From: CAZLXG01 sp964563585
Lineage (GTDB): Bacteria; Bacteroidota; Bacteroidia; Flavobacteriales; Flavobacteriaceae
Assembly (NCBI GenBank): GCA_964563585.1
Contig: CAZLXG010000077.1
Coordinates: 1 to 8,906 of the forward strand
Direction of reading: 5' to 3'
Length of the DNA: 8,906 nt
A program made the position numbers and the translations under genes. Of this stretch, positions 1 to 6,274 are shown piece by piece. The first letter of the stretch is position 1; the number at the start of each line of letters is the position of its first letter. The notes below the pieces were generated by a model. The model did not search any database. It saw only the letters and a list, made by a program, of their open reading frames with translations, and was not told the origin of the DNA.

Positions 1-335
1 TGACGAATCCACCAAACAGCATACGAAATAAATTTAAAACCACGTGTTTCATCAAAACGTTGAGCCGCTTTAATTAAACCTAAATTACCTTCATTAATTA
101 AATCTGGTAAAGTTAAACCTTGGTTTTGATATTGCTTAGCTACCGATACTACGAAACGTAAATTAGCCTTTGTCAATTTCTCTAAAGCCAATTGGTCACC
201 TGCTTTAATACGTTGTGCTAACTCTACTTCTTCGTCTGCGGTAATTAAGTCAACCTTTCCTATTTCTTGTAGATATTTGTCTAACGATGCCGTTTCTCTA
301 TTGGTAACCTGCTTCGTGATTTTAAGTTGTCTCAT
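1..335 (-). CDS. rpoD: RNA polymerase primary sigma factor RpoD, N-terminal part (cut by window edge)
   Basis: This is the start of the housekeeping sigma factor, which directs core RNA polymerase to promoters. Reading the minus strand from the ATG at 335-333 gives 111 whole residues with no stop before the window ends. Residues about 15-48 match sigma region 1.2. Residues about 50-111 match regions 2.1 to 2.4, with the landmarks LTLPDLINEGNLGLIKAA (75-92) and RGFKFISYAVWWIR (98-111); the last is the -10 recognition and melting segment. The protein starts directly at region 1.2 without the acidic region 1.1, as is known for the short primary sigma factors of Bacteroidota (about 290 residues). 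The rest (regions 3 and 4) lies outside the window. The start is supported by the match to the family N-terminus and by a well-placed AGGAGA upstream. Confidence 0.96.
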   Translation of the reverse strand, partial: MRQLKITKQVTNRETASLDKYLQEIGKVDLITADEEVELAQRIKAGDQLALEKLTKANLRFVVSVAKQYQNQGLTLPDLINEGNLGLIKAAQRFDETRGFKFISYAVWWIR

Positions 336-343
336 CTAATTGT

Positions 344-349
344 TCTCCT
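344..349 (-). promoter_or_regulatory. Strong Shine-Dalgarno site of rpoD
   Basis: On the minus strand AGGAGA lies 8 bases before the rpoD ATG, the spacing expected for pairing with the 16S anti-Shine-Dalgarno. The other start codons in the window (710, 3709, 4190, 5666, 6267, 7443) have no comparable purine motif, as is usual in Bacteroidota. This site therefore stands out and fixes the rpoD start. Confidence 0.75.
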
Positions 350-442
350 ATTTTTTAAATTGCGAATATTTGTTATTCAGTAGTTATACGTAAAAAGTTA
401 TATAAATGTTACAAAAAAAGTAAACATTCTTTTTTTTGCATT

Positions 443-475
443 ACTTTTTTTAGACCCAAAAGTCTAAAAAAAAGT
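443..475. terminator. Bidirectional terminator-like hairpin
   Basis: ACTTTTTTTAGAC (443-455) faces GTCTAAAAAAAAGT (462-475) across the six-base loop CCAAAA. The arms are complementary apart from one extra A on the right. With a T-run on one arm and an A-run on the other, the structure looks like an intrinsic terminator on either strand. However, it sits between two divergent genes, where a terminator has no obvious gene to end, so it may belong to the adjacent repeat-like element. The GC content of the stem is low (only a GAC/GTC core), so termination strength is doubtful. Confidence 0.5.
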
Positions 476-540
476 CACGCTATCCGCTATATCTTTTGTA
501 AAAACAAAAGGATGTCGCTGCTATCGTTAATGCGGGTTAT
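474..540 (-). repeat. Probable dispersed flavobacterial intergenic repeat with hairpin
   Basis: This patch is less AT-rich than its surroundings. On the minus strand it runs from CCCGCATTAACGATAGC through GCAGCGACATCC to a hairpin (ACAAAAG at 504-510 facing CTTTTGT at 493-499, loop AAAA), then GATATAGCGGATAGCGTG and a T-run. The outer ends CCCGC and GCGTG can pair at four of five positions. From memory, closely similar words (GATAGCAGCG, ATCCTTTT, GATATAGCGGA, AGCGGGA) recur between genes in many Flavobacteriaceae genomes. That recollection, not a search, is the basis for calling it a repeat. Only one copy is in this window. Confidence 0.5.
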
Positions 541-685
541 TTTTTAATCCAAAAATTCTTCAAAAGTTAGTTCGCTTTTTTTTATTTTGAAATCATCTTT
601 CAATTTAATATTTAAGTTTGATAAATAATTTTTACATCAGAGTTAAATTTCATAAACAATACAATATTTCTACAGTAATTAGTTT

Positions 686-693
686 TATTTTTG
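686..693 (+). promoter_or_regulatory. Bacteroidota -7 promoter box for ctlX
   Basis: TATTTTTG matches the TAnnTTTG consensus recognised by the Bacteroidota primary sigma factor. It lies 16 bases before the ctlX ATG, which predicts a very short leader. I see no clear TTG -33 element at the usual distance, so the call rests on the -7 box and its position. Confidence 0.55.
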
Positions 694-709
694 CAGTATA
701 ATTTATTAA

Positions 710-1645
710 ATGCAACAAACTACAAATACTATTTTAATGATTCGTCCTATTAATTTTAGGATGAACGAGCAAACTGCGGTAAATAACTATTATCAAAAAA
801 TATTAGATAATGTATTACCAGAAACAGTTAATGCAAAAGCACAACAAGAGTTTGATACTTATGTTGAAAGGCTTAGAGGAATTGGTGTAAACGTAATTGT
901 TGTAAATGATACGGATGAGTTTGATACTCCAGATTCAATTTTCCCAAATAATTGGGTATCGTTTCACGAAAATGGTAATGTAGGGTTATACCCAATGTAT
1001 GCTGAAAACAGACGTTTTGAGCGACGTGAAGATATTCTATTAGCACTTGAAGAGGCTGGATTCATTATTAATAATATTATAGATTACACAAGTGCAGAAG
1101 AAGAACATGTTTTTCTGGAAGGCACAGGTAGTATAGTATTAGACCGCGTAAACCGAAAAGCGTATTGTGCATTATCGCCACGTGCTGATGAAGATTTGTT
1201 TATAGAATTCTGTGAGGATTTTGAATACACACCAGTAATATTTGCCGCAAACCAAACAGTAAATGGAAATCGTATGTCTATTTATCATACCAATGTTATG
1301 ATGTGCTTGGGAGAAACCTTTGCTGTTATTTGTTTAGATACTATTGATAATAAAAAGGAGCGTAAAAGTGTTGTAAATCATTTAAAGGAAGATGGGAAAG
1401 ACATTATAAATATTACTGAGGAACAAGTAAATAATTTTGCAGGTAATATGTTGCAAGTAAAAGGAACAAATAATGTTTTGTACTTAATCATGAGTGAGTC
1501 TGCATATAAGTCGTTATCGGAATCTCAGATTTCAACCCTTGAAAAACATAACAAAATATTGTTTAGTTCTTTAAATACCATTGAAGCTTGTGGTGGTGGA
1601 AGTGCGCGTTGTATGATGGCAGAAGTTTTTCTACCTAAAGCCTAA
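710..1645 (+). CDS. ctlX: Citrulline utilization hydrolase CtlX-type protein (amidinotransferase / guanidine-modifying superfamily)
   Basis: This 311-residue cytosolic protein belongs to the pentein-fold guanidine-modifying superfamily (arginine deiminase, DDAH, amidinotransferases) and resembles the CtlX branch, annotated in citrulline utilization. Visible landmarks are PDSIFPNNW (74-82), with an Asp that in the superfamily contacts the guanidino or ureido group; EGTGS (137-141), the counterpart of the EGGD segment carrying the catalytic Glu; YHTN (192-195) with the probable catalytic His193; and GGGSARCM (295-302) with the probable nucleophile Cys301. All three members of the Glu-His-Cys triad are thus present, and the length fits the family. 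No ornithine or carbamoyl-phosphate gene is adjacent, so its substrate (citrulline, arginine or another ureido compound) cannot be read from context. The start has a -7 box 16 bases upstream. The stop abuts the convergent kinase gene. Confidence 0.85.
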   Translation: MQQTTNTILMIRPINFRMNEQTAVNNYYQKILDNVLPETVNAKAQQEFDTYVERLRGIGVNVIVVNDTDEFDTPDSIFPNNWVSFHENGNVGLYPMYAENRRFERREDILLALEEAGFIINNIIDYTSAEEEHVFLEGTGSIVLDRVNRKAYCALSPRADEDLFIEFCEDFEYTPVIFAANQTVNGNRMSIYHTNVMMCLGETFAVICLDTIDNKKERKSVVNHLKEDGKDIINITEEQVNNFAGNMLQVKGTNNVLYLIMSESAYKSLSESQISTLEKHNKILFSSLNTIEACGGGSARCMMAEVFLPKA

Positions 1646-3709
1646 TTATTCTGTAGTTTTTGATTTTGGTAATTGTACATAAAATGTACTACCAACATTT
1701 TGAGTGCTTTCTACCCAAATTTTACCATTATTCAATTCTACTAACTCTTTACAAATAGAAAGACCTAAACCAGTACCTTTTTCGTTATTAGTACCCATAG
1801 TAGTAAATGTATTGCTCTTAAATAGTTTCTCTAAATTATGTTTAGAAATACCAACACCAGTATCGGCAATACTAATAATACAACTTCCGTTACTAATATG
1901 ATTAGAAATAGTAATGGTGTCTCCGCTTTTACAGAATTTTAAAGCATTTGCAAGTAAATTTTGAACAACTATTTCAAACATACTTCTATCAGCATAAGCA
2001 AAATCACGTAACGAATGGTCTATTAGTTTGATACCCTTACTTTCCATTCGCTGTTCAATTAACTTACTCTTATCTTCAAAAACTTCTTGAACATCAAATA
2101 GGGTAGGTTTTGGTTCCAGCGATTGCATTTGAGATTTAGACCAGTTTAATAAATTGTATAACAACAAAGATGCGTTATTAGCATTTTCACTTAATTCTGG
2201 AATTAAATCATCAAACTCTTCTCTAGAAAGCGAACCATCTCTAAGTAAGTCAATAAATCCATTAATAGATGATAATGAGTCTTTTAAATCGTGTGAAACA
2301 ATTGAAAACAGCTTGTCTTTTACATTATTTACATTCTCAAGATGTTTGGTTTGCTCAAGAAATACTTGATTTTGTAATTCGATTTTAATATTTTTTTCTT
2401 CAAGCTCCTGCGTATACTTAATATTATTGTTTCGCTTTAAATAAATTAATATTAAAAAGGTAGAAACAATAGCAAGTGCTACCAATAATCCATAAAAAAT
2501 CAATTTGAATCTATCAAATTTCTCTTTATTTTTTTTAGTAGACACTTTATTTTCTGCTTCTAAATTCTTATTAGACAACTCCTTGTCAAAATTAGGATCT
2601 AATTCAAGTTCAGTAGTGTTTATTTGAGAATCTAAGTTTATAACAGTTTTTTCAATGCTATTTTTTAAGTTGAAATATTCGCGTTGCCAAACAAAAGCTC
2701 TATCAAATTTTTGTGTTGTAGAATCTAAAGCTTTCATAAGTTTGTAATGCTTCAGTAATTCTTCTTTATTATCAATACGTTTTGCAATATCACCAGCTTC
2801 TAATAATTGTTTTTCGGCAATTATCGATCTACGTTGTTGCATGTTTAAATTCCCAAGATTATTTAAAGCTATTAGTAATCCAGATTCATTGTTTTTCTGC
2901 CTATTAAGGTTTAAACCTCTTACTAAATATTTTGTGGCATTATCAAAATCATTAAACTGTAAATATTCACCACCAAGTTTTGGGTAAATATGTCCACGTA
3001 AAGAATCGTTGGTTGTACCAATACTATTTAAAACTTTTTCGTAGTATTCAATAGCTTTTCTATGCTCTTTTTTATCGGAATAAAGTTCTGCAAGTTTTCC
3101 GTTAGACTGGTTAATACCTTCGGTGTCGTTTAATTGTTCTTGAACACGTAATGCTTTTAAATAAAACTCAATAGCTTTATCATGCGCATTAATATTATAA
3201 TATGCTTTTGCTAAATTACTATAAGCTAAACGTAACTCATTTTTAAGTTCTCTTTTTTCTAACTCTTTAATTGCTGATAAAGAGTATTGCAGTCCTTTAG
3301 AGTAATTACCTCTTTTAATTTCTATTAAGCCAATACTATTATTAACCTTTGCAATTCCAAGCGTGTTTTTTAGGTTGTTAAATAAAGACTTCGCTTTTTT
3401 ATAACTACTAACTGCATTTATATAATCGTTTTTGTGTGCATAAATTAACGCTTTGTAATACGTTACTTCTGCAATACCTTTTTTGTAGTTTAAGCTAATA
3501 GAAAGTTTTTCGCTTTCAATAATATATTTAATAGCTCTATCGTAATCATCTCTTTCGTAAAGTGATTTAATAAGTTGTAAGGAAGTATTAACCTTTAAGC
3601 TGTCTTGATTTTGAAAAGCTAATTGTATGGAAAGACTGTCTATCTCTTTGGTTTGAGAAAAACCAGAGAATACAAATAACATAATAATTAAAGTAATTAT
3701 TTTCCTCAT
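1646..3709 (-). CDS. TPR-containing membrane sensor histidine kinase
   Basis: This 687-residue protein senses a signal outside the inner membrane and autophosphorylates on His. A signal peptide (about 1-19, ending near GFSQ) is followed by six or seven tetratricopeptide-type helical repeats (about 42-345), probably periplasmic. A charged linker, one transmembrane helix (about 403-424) and a coiled coil (430-462) come next. The HisKA domain carries SHDLK with phospho-acceptor His473; the HATPase domain has N584 and N588 in the N box, DTGVG (616-620) as G1 and GTGLGL (645-650) as G2. It ends after the ATPase domain, with no receiver or DNA-binding domain, and no response regulator gene lies in the window, so its partner is unknown. 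The usual Pro a few residues after the His is replaced by Ser478. Such TPR kinases are common in Bacteroidota. Catalytic motifs appear intact. Confidence 0.93.
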   Translation of the reverse strand: MRKIITLIIMLFVFSGFSQTKEIDSLSIQLAFQNQDSLKVNTSLQLIKSLYERDDYDRAIKYIIESEKLSISLNYKKGIAEVTYYKALIYAHKNDYINAVSSYKKAKSLFNNLKNTLGIAKVNNSIGLIEIKRGNYSKGLQYSLSAIKELEKRELKNELRLAYSNLAKAYYNINAHDKAIEFYLKALRVQEQLNDTEGINQSNGKLAELYSDKKEHRKAIEYYEKVLNSIGTTNDSLRGHIYPKLGGEYLQFNDFDNATKYLVRGLNLNRQKNNESGLLIALNNLGNLNMQQRRSIIAEKQLLEAGDIAKRIDNKEELLKHYKLMKALDSTTQKFDRAFVWQREYFNLKNSIEKTVINLDSQINTTELELDPNFDKELSNKNLEAENKVSTKKNKEKFDRFKLIFYGLLVALAIVSTFLILIYLKRNNNIKYTQELEEKNIKIELQNQVFLEQTKHLENVNNVKDKLFSIVSHDLKDSLSSINGFIDLLRDGSLSREEFDDLIPELSENANNASLLLYNLLNWSKSQMQSLEPKPTLFDVQEVFEDKSKLIEQRMESKGIKLIDHSLRDFAYADRSMFEIVVQNLLANALKFCKSGDTITISNHISNGSCIISIADTGVGISKHNLEKLFKSNTFTTMGTNNEKGTGLGLSICKELVELNNGKIWVESTQNVGSTFYVQLPKSKTTE

Positions 3710-4189
3710 ACACTATTTAAACTACATCTCTAAATAAAGCAATACTCTAAAGATGTCTTAATTTGAGGGAAATTCAAGAGAACTCTATTTTGAGTTGTAA
3801 TAGTTGTTAATTTTAAAAGTCTTCAAATTGTTGAATACTAAATAGCCTTTACAAGACAAAAATTGCAAAAAGACCTTTATTAAGCTAATTTCTGCGTTTT
3901 AATGCCAATAAATTAGATGAAAGGATGTTGGTGGTTTTTTTTAAAAAATCGACGAATAGATTAACGGCAAAAAACATAGAAAAACAGCACTTTTCCCGAC
4001 GAAATGCATCATTTTTTAACACTCGGTTTTATTTCTCTTTTTAGAATATAAAATTAGTAGTTTGTAATATTTTTTTTAAATATGATGAATTTGCACACAT
4101 ACAATTTATAAGTGTTTATTTAATTAAACTTTACAAACTCAAAAACGTAATAAATATTTTATATTTGCTCACTTAAATAGTCACTATAA
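3710..4189. other. Divergent spacer between the kinase gene and argS
   Basis: The 480 bases carry no open frame that looks like a gene and no tRNA-like fold. Near the kinase, a minus-strand TTG (3777-3775) lies 19 bases from CATCTTTA (3755-3748), a poor match to the TTG / TAnnTTTG pair, so it is only a weak promoter candidate. From about 3900 to 4050 the base composition is less extreme, including AATCGACGAATAGATTAACG and AACACTCGGTTTTATTT, which could be a structured or conserved leader. A palindrome TTTAATTAAA lies at 4119-4128. The argS -7 box is at the right end. Confidence 0.7.
4160..4167 (+). promoter_or_regulatory. Bacteroidota -7 promoter box for argS
   Basis: TATATTTG is an exact TAnnTTTG match, 22 bases before the argS ATG and followed by C as is common in flavobacterial promoters. 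No TTG -33 element is evident at the expected spacing. It could drive argS, the SprT-like gene and the guanylyltransferase as one transcript. Confidence 0.6.
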
Positions 4190-5647
4190 ATGAGCCTTCA
4201 TCAAATATTAACTAATCAAGTAAAACAAGCCATTTTATCAATTTACGATATAACAATTGATACTGTTGAATTTCAAGCTACGCGAAAAGAATTTGCTGGA
4301 GATATTACAGTAGTGATTTTTCCTATGCTGCGCTTTATTAAAGGAAATCCTGTACAAATAGGAAAAGCTATAGGTGATTATTTGGTTGAAAACGTAGAAG
4401 AGGTTAAAGCATATAATGTTGTAAAAGGCTTTTTAAATATTGAAATTATTGANNNNNNNNNNNNNNNNNNNNNNNNNNNNNNNNNNNNNNNNNNNNNNNN
4501 NNNNNNNNNNNNNNNNNNNNNNNNNNNNNNNNNNNNNNNNNNNNNNNNNNNNGAAGCTCAAGAAATGCTTTTAAAATGGGAAGCTGGTGATAAAGAAGTA
4601 GTTGACCTTTGGAAGAAAATGAATCAATGGGTTTATGATGGATTCGATATTACATACAAAAATTTAGGTGTCGATTTTGATACGCTTTATTACGAAAGTA
4701 ACACCTATTTATTAGGGAAAGAGTTTGTTGAGCAAGGGTATAAAATGGATGTTTTTACTAAAGAAGAAGATGGTTCGGTTTGGTGCGATTTAACCAAAGA
4801 CGGATTAGATAAAAAAATAGTACAGCGTAGTGATGGGACAGCAGTTTACATGACCCAAGATATTGGTACAGCAATACAGCGCATTAAAGACTTCCCTGAT
4901 GTTGGCGGCATGGTTTATACCGTTGGAAACGAGCAAGATTATCATTTTAAAGTATTGTTTTTAATACTGAAAAAACTAGGTTTCGATTGGGCAAAAAATC
5001 TATATCATTTAAGTTACGGTATGGTAGATTTACCTTCTGGAAAAATGAAAAGCAGAGAAGGGACAGTTGTTGATGCCGATGATTTAATTGATGAAATGAC
5101 AAAAACTGCCGAAGAAATTTCAGAAGAATTAGGAAAGCTTGATGGTTATACTAAAGAAGAGAAACAAACGCTTTACAAAACCATTGGTTTAGGTGCTTTA
5201 AAATATTATATTTTAAAAGTTGACCCTAAAAAACGTATTCTTTTCAACCCAAAGGAATCTATAGATTTTCAAGGCAATACGGGGCCATTTATTCAATACA
5301 CTTACGCTAGAATTCAATCTATTATTAGAAAAGCAAATTTTGATTATTCAAACCCTGTAAATAATTTAGAAAGACCTTTACATACTAAAGAAAGAGAAGT
5401 TATAAAACAATTGCAGTTATTTCCTGAGGTTATTCAGAGTGCAGCAAATCAACATAGTCCAGCACTTATTGCTAATTACACTTACGATTTGGTGAAAGAG
5501 TTTAATTCATTTTATCAAAATGTTTCTATTCTTGGAGCAGATAATTTAAATGATAAAATATTTAGAGTTCAGCTATCAAAAAAAGTAGCTTCAACCATTA
5601 AAAATGCTTTTAGTGTTTTAGGAATTCAAGTTCCAGAACGTATGTAA
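4190..5647 (+). CDS. argS: Arginyl-tRNA synthetase, interrupted by an assembly gap
   Basis: This class I synthetase charges tRNA-Arg with arginine using ATP. The conceptual product is 485 residues, of which 34 (88-121) are undetermined because of 100 Ns. Residues 1-87 are the N-terminal tRNA D-loop recognition domain. After the gap come the catalytic core with DGTAVYMTQDIGTA (215-228) and GNEQDYHFKVL (246-256), the KMSKS-like loop GKMKSREG (284-291), and the anticodon-binding DALR domain from about residue 365, ending in the family-typical VPERM. The HIGH motif is not seen and should lie in the gap. Bacteroidota ArgRS are about 590 residues, so roughly 140 residues are missing, many more than the 34 placeholders. 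The frame continues across the Ns, but that agreement is uninformative. The gene is essential, so the break is almost surely an assembly artefact. Confidence 0.96.
   Translation: MSLHQILTNQVKQAILSIYDITIDTVEFQATRKEFAGDITVVIFPMLRFIKGNPVQIGKAIGDYLVENVEEVKAYNVVKGFLNIEIIXXXXXXXXXXXXXXXXXXXXXXXXXXXXXXXXXXEAQEMLLKWEAGDKEVVDLWKKMNQWVYDGFDITYKNLGVDFDTLYYESNTYLLGKEFVEQGYKMDVFTKEEDGSVWCDLTKDGLDKKIVQRSDGTAVYMTQDIGTAIQRIKDFPDVGGMVYTVGNEQDYHFKVLFLILKKLGFDWAKNLYHLSYGMVDLPSGKMKSREGTVVDADDLIDEMTKTAEEISEELGKLDGYTKEEKQTLYKTIGLGALKYYILKVDPKKRILFNPKESIDFQGNTGPFIQYTYARIQSIIRKANFDYSNPVNNLERPLHTKEREVIKQLQLFPEVIQSAANQHSPALIANYTYDLVKEFNSFYQNVSILGADNLNDKIFRVQLSKKVASTIKNAFSVLGIQVPERM
4453..4552. other. Assembly gap of exactly 100 Ns inside argS
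   Basis: A run of 100 undetermined bases interrupts argS. A length of exactly 100 is the customary placeholder for a gap of unknown size. Comparison with the usual ArgRS length suggests the real missing sequence is about 420 bases, carrying the HIGH motif and its surroundings. All coordinates to the right of the gap are therefore provisional. Confidence 0.97.
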
Positions 5648-5665
5648 TTTTGTATTTTAGCAGTA

Positions 5666-6274
5666 ATGCAAAACACACTTCAAGATTATATTCCGAAAAA
5701 CGCTTTATCTCAAGCCTTAAAACTTTTAGAACACGATAATTTGTTGGTAAAAGTTAAAAAGGAACGTAAAACACGTCATGGAGATTATAAGAGTTTGCCA
5801 AATGGGAAACATCAAGTTACGGTAAATTCAAACTTAAATCAATATCGGTTTTTAATCACCTTAATTCATGAAATCGCACATTTTGAAGCTTATAAAAAGT
5901 ATGGGAAGTTTATTAAACCGCATGGTATTGAATGGAAAAGAACGTTTCAGCATTTAGTATTACCTTTTTTAAACCCAGAAATTTTCCCAAATAATTTATT
6001 GCCCTTATTAGCTAAACATTTTTTAAATCCAAAAGCAAGTAGCGATACCGATGTTAAATTAGCGTTAGCATTAAAGCAATTTGATGAACCAAATAATAAA
6101 ATTTTTATTTTTGAAGTGCCTTTTGGAAGTGTTTTTAAATTGTATAATGGGAAAGTTTATAAAAAAGGAAAAAAACGCACAAAACGATTTGAATGTATTG
6201 AAGTTAAAACAGGAAAGTTGTATCTTTTCAATCCAAACGCAGAAGTAGAAATTGTAAACATTACAAATGAATAA
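5666..6274 (+). CDS. SprT-like zinc metalloprotease-fold protein
   Basis: This 202-residue protein has the SprT-like fold related to the SPRTN protease domain. HEIAH (68-72) supplies two zinc-binding His and the catalytic Glu69, and His86 in KPHG is the likely third ligand, followed by W90 and F94 as usual in the family. The second half (about 145-195) is a basic, beta-rich segment with GSVFKLYNGKVYKKGKK (154-170) and RYLF-like LYLFNP (185-190), where many SprT proteins have a zinc ribbon; only one Cys (177) is present, so it cannot bind zinc in that way. No signal peptide or membrane helix is seen, so it is cytosolic. Substrate unknown; DNA-bound proteins are a possibility from the eukaryotic relatives. 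It follows argS by 18 bases and overlaps the next gene by 8, which suggests an operon. TATTTTAG at 5653-5660 is a weak internal promoter candidate. Confidence 0.87.
   Translation: MQNTLQDYIPKNALSQALKLLEHDNLLVKVKKERKTRHGDYKSLPNGKHQVTVNSNLNQYRFLITLIHEIAHFEAYKKYGKFIKPHGIEWKRTFQHLVLPFLNPEIFPNNLLPLLAKHFLNPKASSDTDVKLALALKQFDEPNNKIFIFEVPFGSVFKLYNGKVYKKGKKRTKRFECIEVKTGKLYLFNPNAEVEIVNITNE

Larger units (their letters stand above)
336..709. other. Divergent spacer between rpoD and ctlX
   Basis: This 374-base stretch holds no convincing gene. It is very AT-rich and must contain the promoters of both divergent genes. On the rpoD side I find no clear TAnnTTTG box. An imperfect inverted repeat (ATGTTAC at 406-412 facing GTAAACAT at 420-427) lies about 75 bases upstream of the rpoD start. 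The middle holds two hairpins and a GC-richer patch (about 474-540) described separately. The part from 541 to 680 is plain AT-rich sequence, with the ctlX promoter box at its right end. Confidence 0.8.

Noticed and set aside
474..530. Short plus-strand open frame of 18 codons (VTLSAISFVKTKGCRCYR) across the repeat-like element
   Set aside because: It has no start codon and a stop lies just upstream. It is best explained as the translation of a structured repeat.
1704..2369. Plus-strand open frames at 1704-1901 and 2154-2369 inside the kinase gene
   Set aside because: They lie antisense to conserved HATPase and HisKA coding sequence, have low-complexity composition and match no family I recognise.
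3937..3949. TTTTTTTTAAAAAA near 3937-3949 as an intrinsic terminator
   Set aside because: It has no GC stem, and both flanking genes are transcribed away from it.
4119..4128. TTTAATTAAA palindrome upstream of argS as an operator
   Set aside because: A ten-base A/T palindrome is expected by chance in sequence this AT-rich, and no second copy is found in the spacer.
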